Below are positions 36,338 through 44,381 of a DNA stretch of 64,000 bases, in pieces (the stretch's first letter is position 1; each line of letters opens with the position of its first letter). Origin of the DNA: Streptomyces griseorubiginosus (lineage in GTDB: Bacteria; Actinomycetota; Actinomycetes; Streptomycetales; Streptomycetaceae); NCBI RefSeq assembly GCF_001514195.1, contig NZ_KQ948739.1, forward strand, positions 299,304 through 363,303, in the 5' to 3' direction. Both the position numbers and the translations under genes were made by a program. The notes under the pieces were generated by a model. The model was not told the DNA's origin. It worked only from the letters and a program-made list of their open reading frames with translations, and made no database searches.

Positions 36338-36597
36338 CAGCAGGTGAGACAACGACTACGTCACACCAGGTGCAGGTCATGACCCCGGTTACCATCACAA
36401 GACCGGCACCCGACCCGGCACAGTGAGGCCCCGATGACGACAGCTGGCACGAAAGCGATGTGCATGCCTGACGTGCGCCGCTGTTGCCGCGCGCTGTGTC
36501 ACGGCTGACCCGCCGCCGCCGTCCCTCTTCCTCCCCTGCCCGTCCGGTGCTTGTCTCGGTATCCGGACTTCCCTTCCAGAATCCTGGAGTTGTTCCC

Positions 36598-37182
36598 ATG
36601 ACGCTGCTGACCACCTGGTCCGAGTCCGGCCCCGAGACCCTGGTCCGCCGCACCTCGGACCCGGCCGAGATCGCCGAGGCGCTGAAGCCCCTGGGGGTGC
36701 GCTACGAGCAGTGGCCGGTCCGCGAGGACGTCCCCTTCGACGCCGACAGCGAGACCGTGTTCGCCGCCTACGGCCCCGAGATCGACAAGCTGAACGCCGA
36801 GGAGGGCTTCACGACGGTCGACGTCCTCGGTCTGCACCCCAGCGACGACCCGGAGTTCCCCGCGAAGGCCAAGGCGGCGCGCGAGAAGTTCCTCCAGGAG
36901 CACACGCACGACGACGATGACGAGGTGCGCTTCTTCGTCTCCGGCTCCGGCATCTTCTACCTGCACGTGAACGGCGAGGTGCACGCGGTCTTCTGCGAGA
37001 AGGGCGACCTGCTGGGCGTGCCGCGCGGCACCACCCACTGGTTCGACATGGGCACCAGGCCGTCGTTCACGGCGATCCGCTTCTTCCACGAGGAGGACGG
37101 CTGGATCGGCAACTTCACCGGTTCCACCATCGCCTCCCGCTTCCCGGACTACGACACCATCGCGGCCGGGTACCACGCGTGA
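36598..37182 (+). CDS. mtnD: Acireductone dioxygenase
   Basis: A 194-residue cupin enzyme of methionine salvage: acireductone + O2 gives 2-keto-4-methylthiobutyrate and formate with iron (or CO, formate and methylthiopropionate with nickel). Metal ligands are in EHTHDDDDEVRFF (His, His, Glu) and GTTHWFDMG (His). The fold starts MTLLTTWSESGPETLVRRT. ATG 36598 has CTGGAG 8 nt upstream; a longer frame is unsupported. First gene of mtnD-mtnC-mtnB; its stop overlaps the next start (GTGA). Confidence 0.95.
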   Translation: MTLLTTWSESGPETLVRRTSDPAEIAEALKPLGVRYEQWPVREDVPFDADSETVFAAYGPEIDKLNAEEGFTTVDVLGLHPSDDPEFPAKAKAAREKFLQEHTHDDDDEVRFFVSGSGIFYLHVNGEVHAVFCEKGDLLGVPRGTTHWFDMGTRPSFTAIRFFHEEDGWIGNFTGSTIASRFPDYDTIAAGYHA

Positions 37183-37898
37183 GCCAGCACTACGAGGTCG
37201 ACGCCGTGGTGCTCGACATCGAGGGCACCACGAGCGCCACCGGGTTCGTCGTCGACGTGCTCTATCCCTACTCCCGCGCCCGCTTCGCCGAGTTGCTCAC
37301 CGAGCGGGCCGACGAGCCCGAGGTGGCGCGGGCGGTGGCCCAGGTGCGCGAGGAGATCGGCGAACCGGACGCCGACGCCGGGCGCGTCGAGAAGGCGCTG
37401 AACTCCTGGCTCGACGACGACGTCAAGGCGACCCCGCTGAAGACCCTCCAGGGCATCGTCTGGTCCGAGGGCTTCGCCCGCGGCGAGCTCGTCTCGCACT
37501 TCTACGACGACGTCGTACCGCGGCTGCGCGCCTGGCACTCCGCGGGCGTACGGCTGTACGTGTACTCCTCCGGGTCGGTGGCGGCGCAGCGGGCGTGGTT
37601 CACCAACAGCCCGGAGGGCGACCTGACGTCACTGGTCTCCGGGCTCTACGACACCGAGAACGCCGGGCCCAAGCAGGAGGCGGAGTCGTACCGCCGGATC
37701 GCCGCCGCGACCGGCGTCGCGCCGGACCGTCTGCTGTTCCTGTCCGACCGGCCCGGCGAACTGGACGCGGCCCGTGCGGCGGGCTGGCACACGGTCGGCG
37801 TACGGCGGCCCGGGGAACCGTACTTCGAGCAAGGCGTCGGCGACCACGCCGCGGCGGGGACGTTCGACGAGATCACCGTTTCAAGGAGCACCACGTGA
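37179..37898 (+). CDS. mtnC: Enolase-phosphatase E1
   Basis: A 239-residue HAD-family bifunctional enzyme that enolises and dephosphorylates 2,3-diketo-5-methylthiopentyl 1-phosphate to acireductone. Motif I AVVLDIEGTTSATGFVVDVL is diagnostic (D-x-E-G-T-T replaces the usual D-x-D-G-T); motif II VYSSGSVAAQ; motif III Lys in GPKQEAESY; motif IV LLFLSDRPGELDAA. It starts with GTG 37179 in a 4-nt overlap with mtnD and ends in a 4-nt overlap with mtnB. This one protein replaces the MtnW/MtnX pair of Bacillus. Confidence 0.95.
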   Translation: MSQHYEVDAVVLDIEGTTSATGFVVDVLYPYSRARFAELLTERADEPEVARAVAQVREEIGEPDADAGRVEKALNSWLDDDVKATPLKTLQGIVWSEGFARGELVSHFYDDVVPRLRAWHSAGVRLYVYSSGSVAAQRAWFTNSPEGDLTSLVSGLYDTENAGPKQEAESYRRIAAATGVAPDRLLFLSDRPGELDAARAAGWHTVGVRRPGEPYFEQGVGDHAAAGTFDEITVSRSTT

Positions 37899-38503
37899 CC
37901 GCCGACATCAGCGCACTCGACCTGGAAGAGGCAGGGGCGGTCCTCGCCGCCGAGTCCGCCCGCTTCGCCTCCTTCGGCTGGATGCGCGGCACCTCCGGCA
38001 ACCTGTCCGTGGTGCTCTCGCGTGACCCGCTGCGGCTCGCGGTCACCGCCAGCGGCCACGACAAGGGTGAACTGACGCCCGCGGACGTCGTGTTGGTGGA
38101 CGGACAGGGGGCGGCCGTACATGGCGGCAAGCCGTCCGCCGAGGCCGAGCTGCACGCGCGCGTGGCCGCGCTCACCGGGGCCGGTGCCGTGGTCCATGTG
38201 CACACCGTCGCCTCGGTGGCCATGGGCAGGCGGGAGCCGGGCGGGATCGTCTTCAGCGACCTGGAGATGCTCAAGGGAGTCGGTCAGCCCGCGCACGAGG
38301 TCGAGGTGACCCTGCCGGTCATCGCCAACAGCCAGGACATGAAGGTGCTGGGCGACCGGCTGGAGGAGGCGCGCGATCCCCGGATGCCGGCGGTGGTCGT
38401 GGCCGGGCACGGGCTGTACGTGTGGGGCGCCGATCCGCGCCAGGCCCGGCATCACACCGAAGTGGTGGAGTGGCTGCTGGAGTTGGAGCTGACGGGCCGC
38501 TGA
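37895..38503 (+). CDS. mtnB: Methylthioribulose-1-phosphate dehydratase
   Basis: A 202-residue class II aldolase-fold zinc enzyme that dehydrates methylthioribulose 1-phosphate. Seen: FGWMRGTSGNLSVVL (phosphate loop), VTASGHDKGELTPADVVLVD, the catalytic Glu in KPSAEAELHARV, zinc ligands in VVHVHTVASV and the third His in VVAGHGLYVWG. GTG 37895 overlaps the mtnC stop by 4 nt; the earlier in-frame start reads through mtnC. Last gene of the trio, convergent with mtnA. Confidence 0.94.
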   Translation: MTADISALDLEEAGAVLAAESARFASFGWMRGTSGNLSVVLSRDPLRLAVTASGHDKGELTPADVVLVDGQGAAVHGGKPSAEAELHARVAALTGAGAVVHVHTVASVAMGRREPGGIVFSDLEMLKGVGQPAHEVEVTLPVIANSQDMKVLGDRLEEARDPRMPAVVVAGHGLYVWGADPRQARHHTEVVEWLLELELTGR

Positions 38504-38524
38504 AACCGGGAGCTGACACCATTG

Positions 38525-38553
38525 GAGGGGATCCTCGGCCGGGGGATCCCCTC
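38525..38553. terminator. Hairpin between convergent mtnB and mtnA
   Basis: GAGGGGATCC (38525-38534) pairs with GGATCCCCTC (38544-38553), 9-nt loop; serves both directions. Confidence 0.8.
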
Positions 38554-38565
38554 TGCTGTGTGCGT

Positions 38566-39600
38566 CTACTGCTTCAGCCGGTCGCCCGGCAGTTCACCGG
38601 CCGAGATCTCCAGCACGCCCCGCTCGGTCACCAGCCCCGTGATCAGCCGGCCCGGTGTCACGTCGAAGGCCGGGTTGTGGCCGCGTGACTCCGCCGGCGC
38701 CGTCCGGACGCCCGCCCACTCCAGCACCTCTTCCTCGGCGCGGAGTTCGATGTGGATGTCGTCGCCTGTCTTGGTGGCGAGGTCGACCGTGGTGGTCGGT
38801 GCCGCCACCAGGAAGGGGATGCCCGCGTCGGCGCAGGCGAGGGCCACGCCCACGGTGCCCACCTTGTTCGCCGTGTCGCCGTTCGCCGCGATGCGGTCGG
38901 CCCCGACGATCGCCGCGTCGACCTCGCCGCGCAGGATCGTTCCGGCGGCGGCCCCGTCGACCTGGACGTGGTGCGGGATGCCCTCCTGGACCAACTCCCA
39001 GGCGGTGAGCCGGGATCCCTGGAGCAGGGGGCGCGTCTCGTCGGCGTAGACGACCTCCAGGCGGCCGCGCGCGTGGAGTTCGCGGACGACGCCGAGGGCC
39101 GTGCCCCAGCCCGCGGTGGCCAGCGCTCCCGTGTTGCAGTGCGTGAGGATCCGCAACGGCCGGTCCCCGCCGACCCGTTCGAGCAGCCAGTCGGCACCGA
39201 ACGCGCCCATCGCGCGGTTCGCGGCGACGTCCTCGCGCTGGACGGCGGCGGCCTCCTCCAGCACCGCGTCCAGGCCCTCCTCGAAGCGGGTCATGACCCG
39301 GTCCACGCAGACCATGAGGTTGACCGCGGTGGGCCGGGCCTCGCGGACCCGGGCGACGGCCGCCCGCACCTCGGCCTCGGACCACCCCTTGCGCTGCCCC
39401 TCGATGAGGGCGAGGGCGACGCCGTAGCCGCCGGCCGCGCCGATCGCGGGTGCGCCCCGGACCACGAGGCGCTGGATCGCGTCGACCAGGGCGTCCACAT
39501 CATGGACACTTCTCAGCTCGGTGCGCTGCGGCAGCAGCGTCTGGTCTATGAGCGCGAGGCCGGATCCGGTCCATTCGACGGCGCGCAGTTCCTGGGGCAT
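38566..39600 (-). CDS. mtnA: S-methyl-5-thioribose-1-phosphate isomerase
   Basis: A 344-residue aldose-ketose isomerase of the eIF2B-alpha/MtnA family that converts the MtnK product into methylthioribulose 1-phosphate. Family signatures: QTLLPQRTELRSV, RLVVRGAPAIGAAGGYG, ILTHCNTGALATAGWGTALG (catalytic Cys), VYADETRPLLQGSRLTAWEL and AAIVGADRIAANGDTANKVGT (catalytic Asp). ATG 39600 is fixed by AGGAG 9 nt upstream. It completes the set K-A-B-C-D in this locus although on the opposite strand from mtnDCB, and is divergent from the FadR-type gene (260 bp). Confidence 0.96.
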   Translation of the reverse strand: MPQELRAVEWTGSGLALIDQTLLPQRTELRSVHDVDALVDAIQRLVVRGAPAIGAAGGYGVALALIEGQRKGWSEAEVRAAVARVREARPTAVNLMVCVDRVMTRFEEGLDAVLEEAAAVQREDVAANRAMGAFGADWLLERVGGDRPLRILTHCNTGALATAGWGTALGVVRELHARGRLEVVYADETRPLLQGSRLTAWELVQEGIPHHVQVDGAAAGTILRGEVDAAIVGADRIAANGDTANKVGTVGVALACADAGIPFLVAAPTTTVDLATKTGDDIHIELRAEEEVLEWAGVRTAPAESRGHNPAFDVTPGRLITGLVTERGVLEISAGELPGDRLKQ

Positions 39601-39804
39601 TTCGGGATACTCCTGATGTTCCGGTGGCTCTCGCCACCGTACATGACCTGGGCGAACCACAGTTCGAGCCAATCGAGCACTCGCCCGGAAACGGGTCTCG
39701 CGACCGAGCGCCCTGTCCACAGAGTGAGACGAAGGGGGAAGCCCGGCATCGGCGGACTCCGCATGACCCCTGGTCGACTCCGGCGTACGCGACGCACTCG
39801 GCAT

Positions 39805-39837
39805 ACTGTGCTGAGACATCGGACGTCTCAGCACAGT
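39805..39837. promoter_or_regulatory. 33-bp palindromic operator upstream of the FadR-type gene
   Basis: 13-bp perfect arms (ACTGTGCTGAGAC at 39805-39817 and complement at 39825-39837) with a 7-nt centre; the core GAGACATCGGACGTCTC is typical of FadR/FCD operators in Streptomyces. It ends 23 bp before the regulator's ATG, so autoregulation is expected; mtnA, divergent, is the other candidate target. Confidence 0.75.
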
Positions 39838-39860
39838 GCGGGGCGAGAAGGGGGCCTGTC

Positions 39861-40532
39861 ATGGCTGTCACCGACGAGGCGATCGAGAAGATCAAGGACA
39901 TGATCGTCTCCGGCGCGCTGCGCCCCGGCGACCGGCTCCCCAAGGAGAGCGAGCTCGCCGCCGACCTGGGGCTGTCCCGCAACTCGCTGCGCGAGGCGGT
40001 CCGGGCGCTGTCGCTCATCCGGATCCTGGACGTCCGGCAGGGCGACGGCACCTATGTGACCAGCCTGGATCCGCAACTCCTGCTGGAGGCCCTGAGCTTC
40101 GTCGTGGACTTCCACCGCGACGACACGGTCCTGGAGTTCCTGGCCGTACGGCGCATCCTGGAGCCGGCCGCCACGGCGATGGCCGCCTCCCGGATCAGCG
40201 AGCAGCAACTGGACGCGCTGGGCGCCCAGTTGGACAAGCTCGGCGACAGCCCGTCCGTGGAGGAGCTGGTCGCCGCCGACCTGGACTTCCACCGCGGGAT
40301 CGTGCAGAGCTCCGGCAACTCCGTGCTCTGTTCGCTCATGGACGGGCTGTCCGGGCCCACCACCCGGGCCCGGATCTGGCGCGGACTGACCCAGGAGGAC
40401 GCGGTCAGCCGCACCCTGCACGAGCACCGGGCGATCCTCGCGGCCCTGCGCGACCGGGACACCGAGGCGGCCCGCTCCTGGGCGACCGTGCACATCGCGA
40501 GCGTGGAGCAGTGGTTGCGCTCTTCTCTGTGA
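39861..40532 (+). CDS. FadR-subfamily (GntR/FCD) transcriptional regulator
   Basis: A 223-residue regulator. N-terminal winged HTH: AIEKIKDMIVSGALRPGDRL, PKESELAADLGLSRNSLREA, then GDGTYVTSLD. C-terminal all-helical FCD domain with the metal/ligand His and Asp positions (DLDFHRGIVQSSGN; TLHEHRAILAALRDRD). ATG 39861 has AAGGGGG upstream. Ligands of FCD regulators are usually small organic acids; position next to mtnA suggests a salvage intermediate or a keto acid, but that is inference. Confidence 0.93.
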   Translation: MAVTDEAIEKIKDMIVSGALRPGDRLPKESELAADLGLSRNSLREAVRALSLIRILDVRQGDGTYVTSLDPQLLLEALSFVVDFHRDDTVLEFLAVRRILEPAATAMAASRISEQQLDALGAQLDKLGDSPSVEELVAADLDFHRGIVQSSGNSVLCSLMDGLSGPTTRARIWRGLTQEDAVSRTLHEHRAILAALRDRDTEAARSWATVHIASVEQWLRSSL

Positions 40533-40546
40533 CGAGCCGGCAGGAG

Positions 40547-40630
40547 GCCGCCCTGCGAGAAGTCCGCGGGAAGCCGCCGCGTGAGAAGTCCGCGGGAAGC
40601 CGCCCTGTGAGAAGCCTGTGTGAAGCCGCC
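40547..40630. repeat. 26-bp tandem repeat, 3.2 copies
   Basis: Units start at 40547, 40573, 40599 and (partial) 40625; consensus GCCGCCCTGTGAGAAGTCCG plus CGGGAA. It lies 14 nt after the regulator's stop, at the right-hand edge of the salvage block. Confidence 0.85.
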
Positions 40631-40775
40631 GATCAGCACCGGAACGGGGGGTGTTCCGGGGTGGCGGACGGGGCAGTGATCCGTTCACTCCCCCGTGCAA
40701 GGGGGCTGCGGTCGCCCCCGCCCGACGCCGTAAGGTTGGTGCGTTAAGCGAGGGCACGTCGGAAGGAGGCGCTGG

Positions 40776-41825
40776 GTGATCGAGCTCGAGGGGGTTCCCG
40801 AGCTGATCGACCCGGTCATGGTGGCCGCGTTCGAGGGCTGGAACGACGCCGGCGACGCCGCCTCCACCGCGGTCGCGCATCTGGACAGGGAGTGGAAGGG
40901 CGAGGTGTTCGCGGCGCTCGACGCCGAGGACTACTACGACTTCCAGGTGAACCGCCCCACGGTGTGGCTGGACGGCGGAGTGCGCAAGATCACGTGGCCG
41001 ACGACAAGGTTGTCGGTGGTCCGCGTCGGCGGTGAGAAGCCGCGCGATCTCGTACTGGTCCGAGGTATCGAACCGTCGATGCGGTGGCGGTCGTTCTGCA
41101 ACGAGTTGCTGGGCTTCGCCCACGAACTGGGCGTGGAGCTGGTGGTGATCCTGGGCGCGCTGCTCGGCGACACCCCGCACACCCGTCCGGTGCCGATCAG
41201 CGGGACCACGTCCGATCCGGACCTGGCCCAGCGGATGGACCTGGAGGAGACCAAGTACGAGGGCCCCACGGGCATCGTCGGGATCCTGCAGGAGGCCTGC
41301 ACCCACGCGGGCGTGCCCGCGGTGTCGCTGTGGGCCGCCGTACCCCACTACGTGTCGCAGCCGCCGAACCCGAAGGCGACGCTGGCCCTCCTGAACCGTC
41401 TGGAGGACCTGATCGACGTACGGATCCCGCTGGGCGAGCTGGCCGAGGACGCGCGCGCCTGGCAGGTGGGCGTCGACCAGCTGGCCGCCGAGGACAGCGA
41501 GGTCGCGGAGTACGTCCAGACGCTGGAGGAGGCCCGGGACACCGCGGAGCTGCCGGAGGCCTCGGGCGAGGCGATCGCCCGGGAGTTCGAGCGGTATCTG
41601 CGGCGCCGGGACGGCGGCCAGCCGGGTCAGCCGGGCGGGCACGCGACGGCGGACGGCAGTGACAGCACCGCCTATCTGCGGGACAGCCCCGGCGCCGGCC
41701 GTGCCAGGCCGCCCAAGGCGCCGAAGCCGGAGACAGGCGCGGAGCCGGAGGCGGACCGGGACACCGACGCGGGGACGGGGCCGGGGACCGGCCCGGACGA
41801 CGGGGACTCGCCGTCGGAGGAGTGA
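40776..41825 (+). CDS. parJ: PAC2-family protein, ParJ orthologue
   Basis: A 349-residue actinobacteria-specific protein of the PAC2 (proteasome assembly chaperone 2-like) family. Conserved core: PVMVAAFEGWNDAGDAASTA, EDYYDFQVNRPTV, LGALLGDTPHTRPVP, GIVGILQEACTHAGVPAVSL and YVSQPPNPKATLALL. The last ~70 residues are a disordered Pro/Glu/Gly tail. GTG 40776 has AAGGAGG 6 nt upstream. In S. coelicolor the equivalent gene next to mshC is, to my memory, SCO1662/ParJ, which binds ParA and tunes its polymerisation during sporulation. The proteasome locus is in this window, but direct involvement of the family in bacterial proteasomes is unproven. Confidence 0.88.
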   Translation: MIELEGVPELIDPVMVAAFEGWNDAGDAASTAVAHLDREWKGEVFAALDAEDYYDFQVNRPTVWLDGGVRKITWPTTRLSVVRVGGEKPRDLVLVRGIEPSMRWRSFCNELLGFAHELGVELVVILGALLGDTPHTRPVPISGTTSDPDLAQRMDLEETKYEGPTGIVGILQEACTHAGVPAVSLWAAVPHYVSQPPNPKATLALLNRLEDLIDVRIPLGELAEDARAWQVGVDQLAAEDSEVAEYVQTLEEARDTAELPEASGEAIAREFERYLRRRDGGQPGQPGGHATADGSDSTAYLRDSPGAGRARPPKAPKPETGAEPEADRDTDAGTGPGTGPDDGDSPSEE

Positions 41826-41850
41826 GCCGGCCGGTCCGAGCCGAGCCGGT

Positions 41851-41886
41851 CAAGGGCGGTGCGCGGAATGCCGCGCACCGCCCTTG
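41851..41886. terminator. Bidirectional hairpin after parJ
   Basis: A 16-bp perfect stem (41851-41866 with 41871-41886; CAAGGGCGGTGCGCGG and complement) closed by an AATG tetraloop, between convergent genes. Confidence 0.92.
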
Positions 41887-41892
41887 GCCGTG

Positions 41893-42876
41893 TCAGACCT
41901 GGTCCACCGCCACCACGTCGTACTCGGTGGTCGGCGTCGGCTCCGTGTCGAAGCGCGCGTTGGGCAGATAGAGACGGCTGCCCCAGGCGGCGACCGTGGT
42001 CGGGATGCGGAAGCGCGGGTCGGTGATGCGGGTGACGACGGTGCCCCGGGTGCCGGAGTCGTTCAGCCGGAACACGTCGATCGCGTTCTGCTGCTGCTGG
42101 ACGGCGTAGAGGATCCGGCCGAGCAGCAACAGGCCGTCGCCGTTGGGGAGTTTCGCCCCGCCCAGGTCGACCGCGCGGGCGGCGCCGGTGCGCGGGTCGA
42201 CCCGCATGAGGCCGCCGCCGTTCGCGAAGGCGTTCACCACCAGCAGCGCGCGGCCGTCGGGCGTGCGCTCGATGCCGTTGGCGGTGAAGTCGGGCCCCTG
42301 CTGCCAGTCGCCCGTCAGCGGTACGGTCTCCACCGCTCCCTTGGCCAGCCGGTAGAGCACCGGCTTGAAGGAGTCGGTGAACCAGGCGGCACCCGGGGTG
42401 AGGACCACGTCGTTCACGAAGGTGCCGCCTGTGGCGTGCACCTGCTCGGTCGCGCCGGTGCGGGCGTCGGCGACCCGGATCTCGGCGCTGTCGCCGCCGG
42501 CGAGGAAGAGCGTGCCGTGCCGGTCGATCTTGAGACCGACGGTCGGGCGGCCGGAGCCCTTCACGACGACCGAGCCGCGGCCGGTGGCCAGGCTCGCCCG
42601 GTAGACGTCGCCGTCGGCCAGGGAGCCGAAGTACGCGTACGGGTGGGAGCCGATGGTGATGCCCTCGGGCTGGAAGCCGTCGGGGAGCAGGAATCGGGCG
42701 GGCCACGGGGCGTGCCGGGTGCCGGCCGCCTGCGCGGTGCCGGAAGCCTGCGCGGCGCCGGAGGTCTGCCCGGCGTCGGCCGCCCGCGCGGTGCCGCCGA
42801 GCAGGGCCGCTCCGGTCAGGGCGGCGGTCGAGGTCAGGAGTGTGCGACGTGCGAAGGAACGTTCTGCGTGTGCCAC
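41893..42876 (-). CDS. Secreted SMP-30/gluconolactonase-like beta-propeller protein
   Basis: A 327-residue exported protein. The N-terminus SFARRTLLTSTAALTGAALL with twin Arg is a Tat signal, cleaved near GGTARAADA. An Ala/Gly/Thr linker follows, then six-bladed propeller repeats: LLPDGFQPEGITIGSHPYAY, LKIDRHGTLFLAGGDSAEIR, TGGTFVNDVVLTPGAAWFTD, FTANGIERTPDGRALLVVNA (metal-ligand Asn as in SMP-30) and KLPNGDGLLLLGRILYAVQQ. Probably a calcium/zinc lactonase-like or binding protein. It stands between parJ and mshC, which I recall as adjacent in S. coelicolor, so it is an extra gene here. Confidence 0.85.
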   Translation of the reverse strand: MAHAERSFARRTLLTSTAALTGAALLGGTARAADAGQTSGAAQASGTAQAAGTRHAPWPARFLLPDGFQPEGITIGSHPYAYFGSLADGDVYRASLATGRGSVVVKGSGRPTVGLKIDRHGTLFLAGGDSAEIRVADARTGATEQVHATGGTFVNDVVLTPGAAWFTDSFKPVLYRLAKGAVETVPLTGDWQQGPDFTANGIERTPDGRALLVVNAFANGGGLMRVDPRTGAARAVDLGGAKLPNGDGLLLLGRILYAVQQQQNAIDVFRLNDSGTRGTVVTRITDPRFRIPTTVAAWGSRLYLPNARFDTEPTPTTEYDVVAVDQV

Positions 42877-42995
42877 GTGCGTCCTTCCGCAAGGAGGCCG
42901 GCGGGGCCGGCCGAACGGTCAAGCGACGCTCCTACCCCATCACATGACGGCCGCCTCCACAGTGATCCCGCGTTTCTTGCCGGCCCGGTGACGGA

Positions 42996-43029
42996 CGAAG
43001 GGGCGCTCCCCGGCGGGAGGGCCCCTTCG
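42996..43029 (-). terminator. Terminator after mshC
   Basis: CGAAGGGGC (42996-43004) pairs with GCCCCTTCG (43021-43029); the 16-nt loop holds a CTCCCC/GGGAG inner stem. 22 nt past the mshC stop. Confidence 0.8.
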
Positions 43030-43050
43030 GTGGTGCTTCGGTGGTGCTGC

Positions 43051-44280
43051 CTACAGGGCCACGCCCAGGAGCGCGTCCACCGCACGTGTCACCACACCCG
43101 GCGCGCCCGCGTCGGTGCCGCCCTGCTCCTGCTGCACGGCGGCCCAGCGGTCGACGGCGAGAAGCGCGGCGGGGGCGTCCAGGTCGTTGGAGAGGGCCTC
43201 GCGGATCTCCTCGACGAGCGCCTCGGCGGACGGTCCGTCGGGCCGGGAGACGGCGGCACGCCAGCGCCCGAGCCGGTCCAGGGCGTCCTGGAGGACCTGG
43301 TCGGTCCACTCCCAGTCGGCGCGGTAGTGGTGGGCGAGCAGCGCCAGGCGGATGGCGGCGGGGTCGACGCCCTCGCGCCGCAGCTGCGACACGAAGACCA
43401 GGTTGCCCTTGGACTTGGACATCTTCTCGCCGTCCAGGGCGACCATGCCGGCGTGGACGTACGCCTTGGCCATGGGGAACTCGCCGGTGAGCACCTGGGC
43501 GTGGGAGGCGCCCATCTCGTGGTGCGGGAAGGCGAGGTCGGAGCCGCCGCCCTGGACGTCGAAGGTCATGCCGAGGTGGTCGAGGGCGATGGCGACGCAC
43601 TCGATGTGCCAGCCGGGGCGTCCGCGGCCCAGGGAGCCGCCGTCCCAGCTGGGCTCGCCGTCACGGGCGGCCATCCACAGCATCGGGTCGAGGGGGTTCT
43701 TCTTGCCCGGCCGGTCCGGGTCGCCGCCGCGCTCGGCGGACAGCAGGCGCATCGCGGCCGCGTCGAGGTTCGAGACCTTGCCGAAGTTAGGGTCGGACTC
43801 GACGGAGAAGTAGGTGTCCCCTTCGAGTTCGTAGGCGGCACCGGCATCCCGCAGGCGCTCGACGAGCGGCACGATCCCGGGTATCGCCTCGACCGCGCCG
43901 ATGTAGTGCCGCGGGGGCAGCATGCGCAGGGCGGTCATGTCCTCGCGGAAGAGGGCCGTCTCCTTCTCGGCGAGGGCGGCCCAGTCGACGCTGTCCCGCT
44001 CGGCCCGCTCCAGGAGCGGGTCGTCGATGTCGGTGACGTTCTGGACGTAGTGAACCTGCCGCTTGGTGTCGAGCCACACGCGCTGCACGAGGTCGAACGC
44101 GTTGTAGGTCGCCGCGTGCCCCATGTGGGTGGCGTCGTACGGCGTGATGCCGCAGACGTAGAGACGGGCGACGGGACCGGGGTCAAGGGAGACCAAGCCA
44201 CCGGTCGCGGTGTCGTGGATCCTCAGGTCGCGGCCCTGACCAGGCAGGGCGGGGACCTCGGAAGCGGGCCAGGCATGCAT
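43051..44280 (-). CDS. mshC: Mycothiol ligase MshC
   Basis: A 409-residue paralogue of cysteinyl-tRNA synthetase that joins Cys to glucosaminyl-inositol with ATP in mycothiol synthesis. HIGH-type motif ATHMGHAATYNAFD, zinc/Cys site LYVCGITPYD with WHIECVAIALDHL, and KMSKS motif LDGEKMSKSKGNLVF are present. It lacks the C-terminal tRNA-binding domain of CysS, which separates it from that enzyme. ATG 44280 is close to a TAGGCT hexamer and has no clear ribosome site. The cluster mshC, SCO1664-family, DUF3090, histidine phosphatase is conserved across actinobacteria. Confidence 0.95.
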   Translation of the reverse strand: MHAWPASEVPALPGQGRDLRIHDTATGGLVSLDPGPVARLYVCGITPYDATHMGHAATYNAFDLVQRVWLDTKRQVHYVQNVTDIDDPLLERAERDSVDWAALAEKETALFREDMTALRMLPPRHYIGAVEAIPGIVPLVERLRDAGAAYELEGDTYFSVESDPNFGKVSNLDAAAMRLLSAERGGDPDRPGKKNPLDPMLWMAARDGEPSWDGGSLGRGRPGWHIECVAIALDHLGMTFDVQGGGSDLAFPHHEMGASHAQVLTGEFPMAKAYVHAGMVALDGEKMSKSKGNLVFVSQLRREGVDPAAIRLALLAHHYRADWEWTDQVLQDALDRLGRWRAAVSRPDGPSAEALVEEIREALSNDLDAPAALLAVDRWAAVQQEQGGTDAGAPGVVTRAVDALLGVAL

Positions 44281-44381
44281 GTCATGAGCCTAACCGGACG
44301 GATGTTCCGTATACGAACCGGACCGGGCCGGATGGCCGGTAAGGCCTTCTTGCGCGATACGGCCCGGTGTGCAGTGTGCCG

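Larger units (their letters stand above)
36094..36597. promoter_or_regulatory. Divergent promoter region, importer operon / mtnDCB
   Basis: 504 bp without a gene. It holds two LacI-type operator-like sites (listed separately). I see no SAM-I, SAM-II or SAM-IV-like riboswitch and no terminator-like hairpin in front of mtnD, so control is probably by a DNA-binding protein. Pyrimidine-rich sequence (36500-36545) precedes the mtnD start. Confidence 0.55.

Noticed and set aside
36400..36597. Possible SAM riboswitch upstream of mtnD
   Set aside because: No conserved helices or anti-terminator pair; the region is pyrimidine-rich and unstructured by eye.
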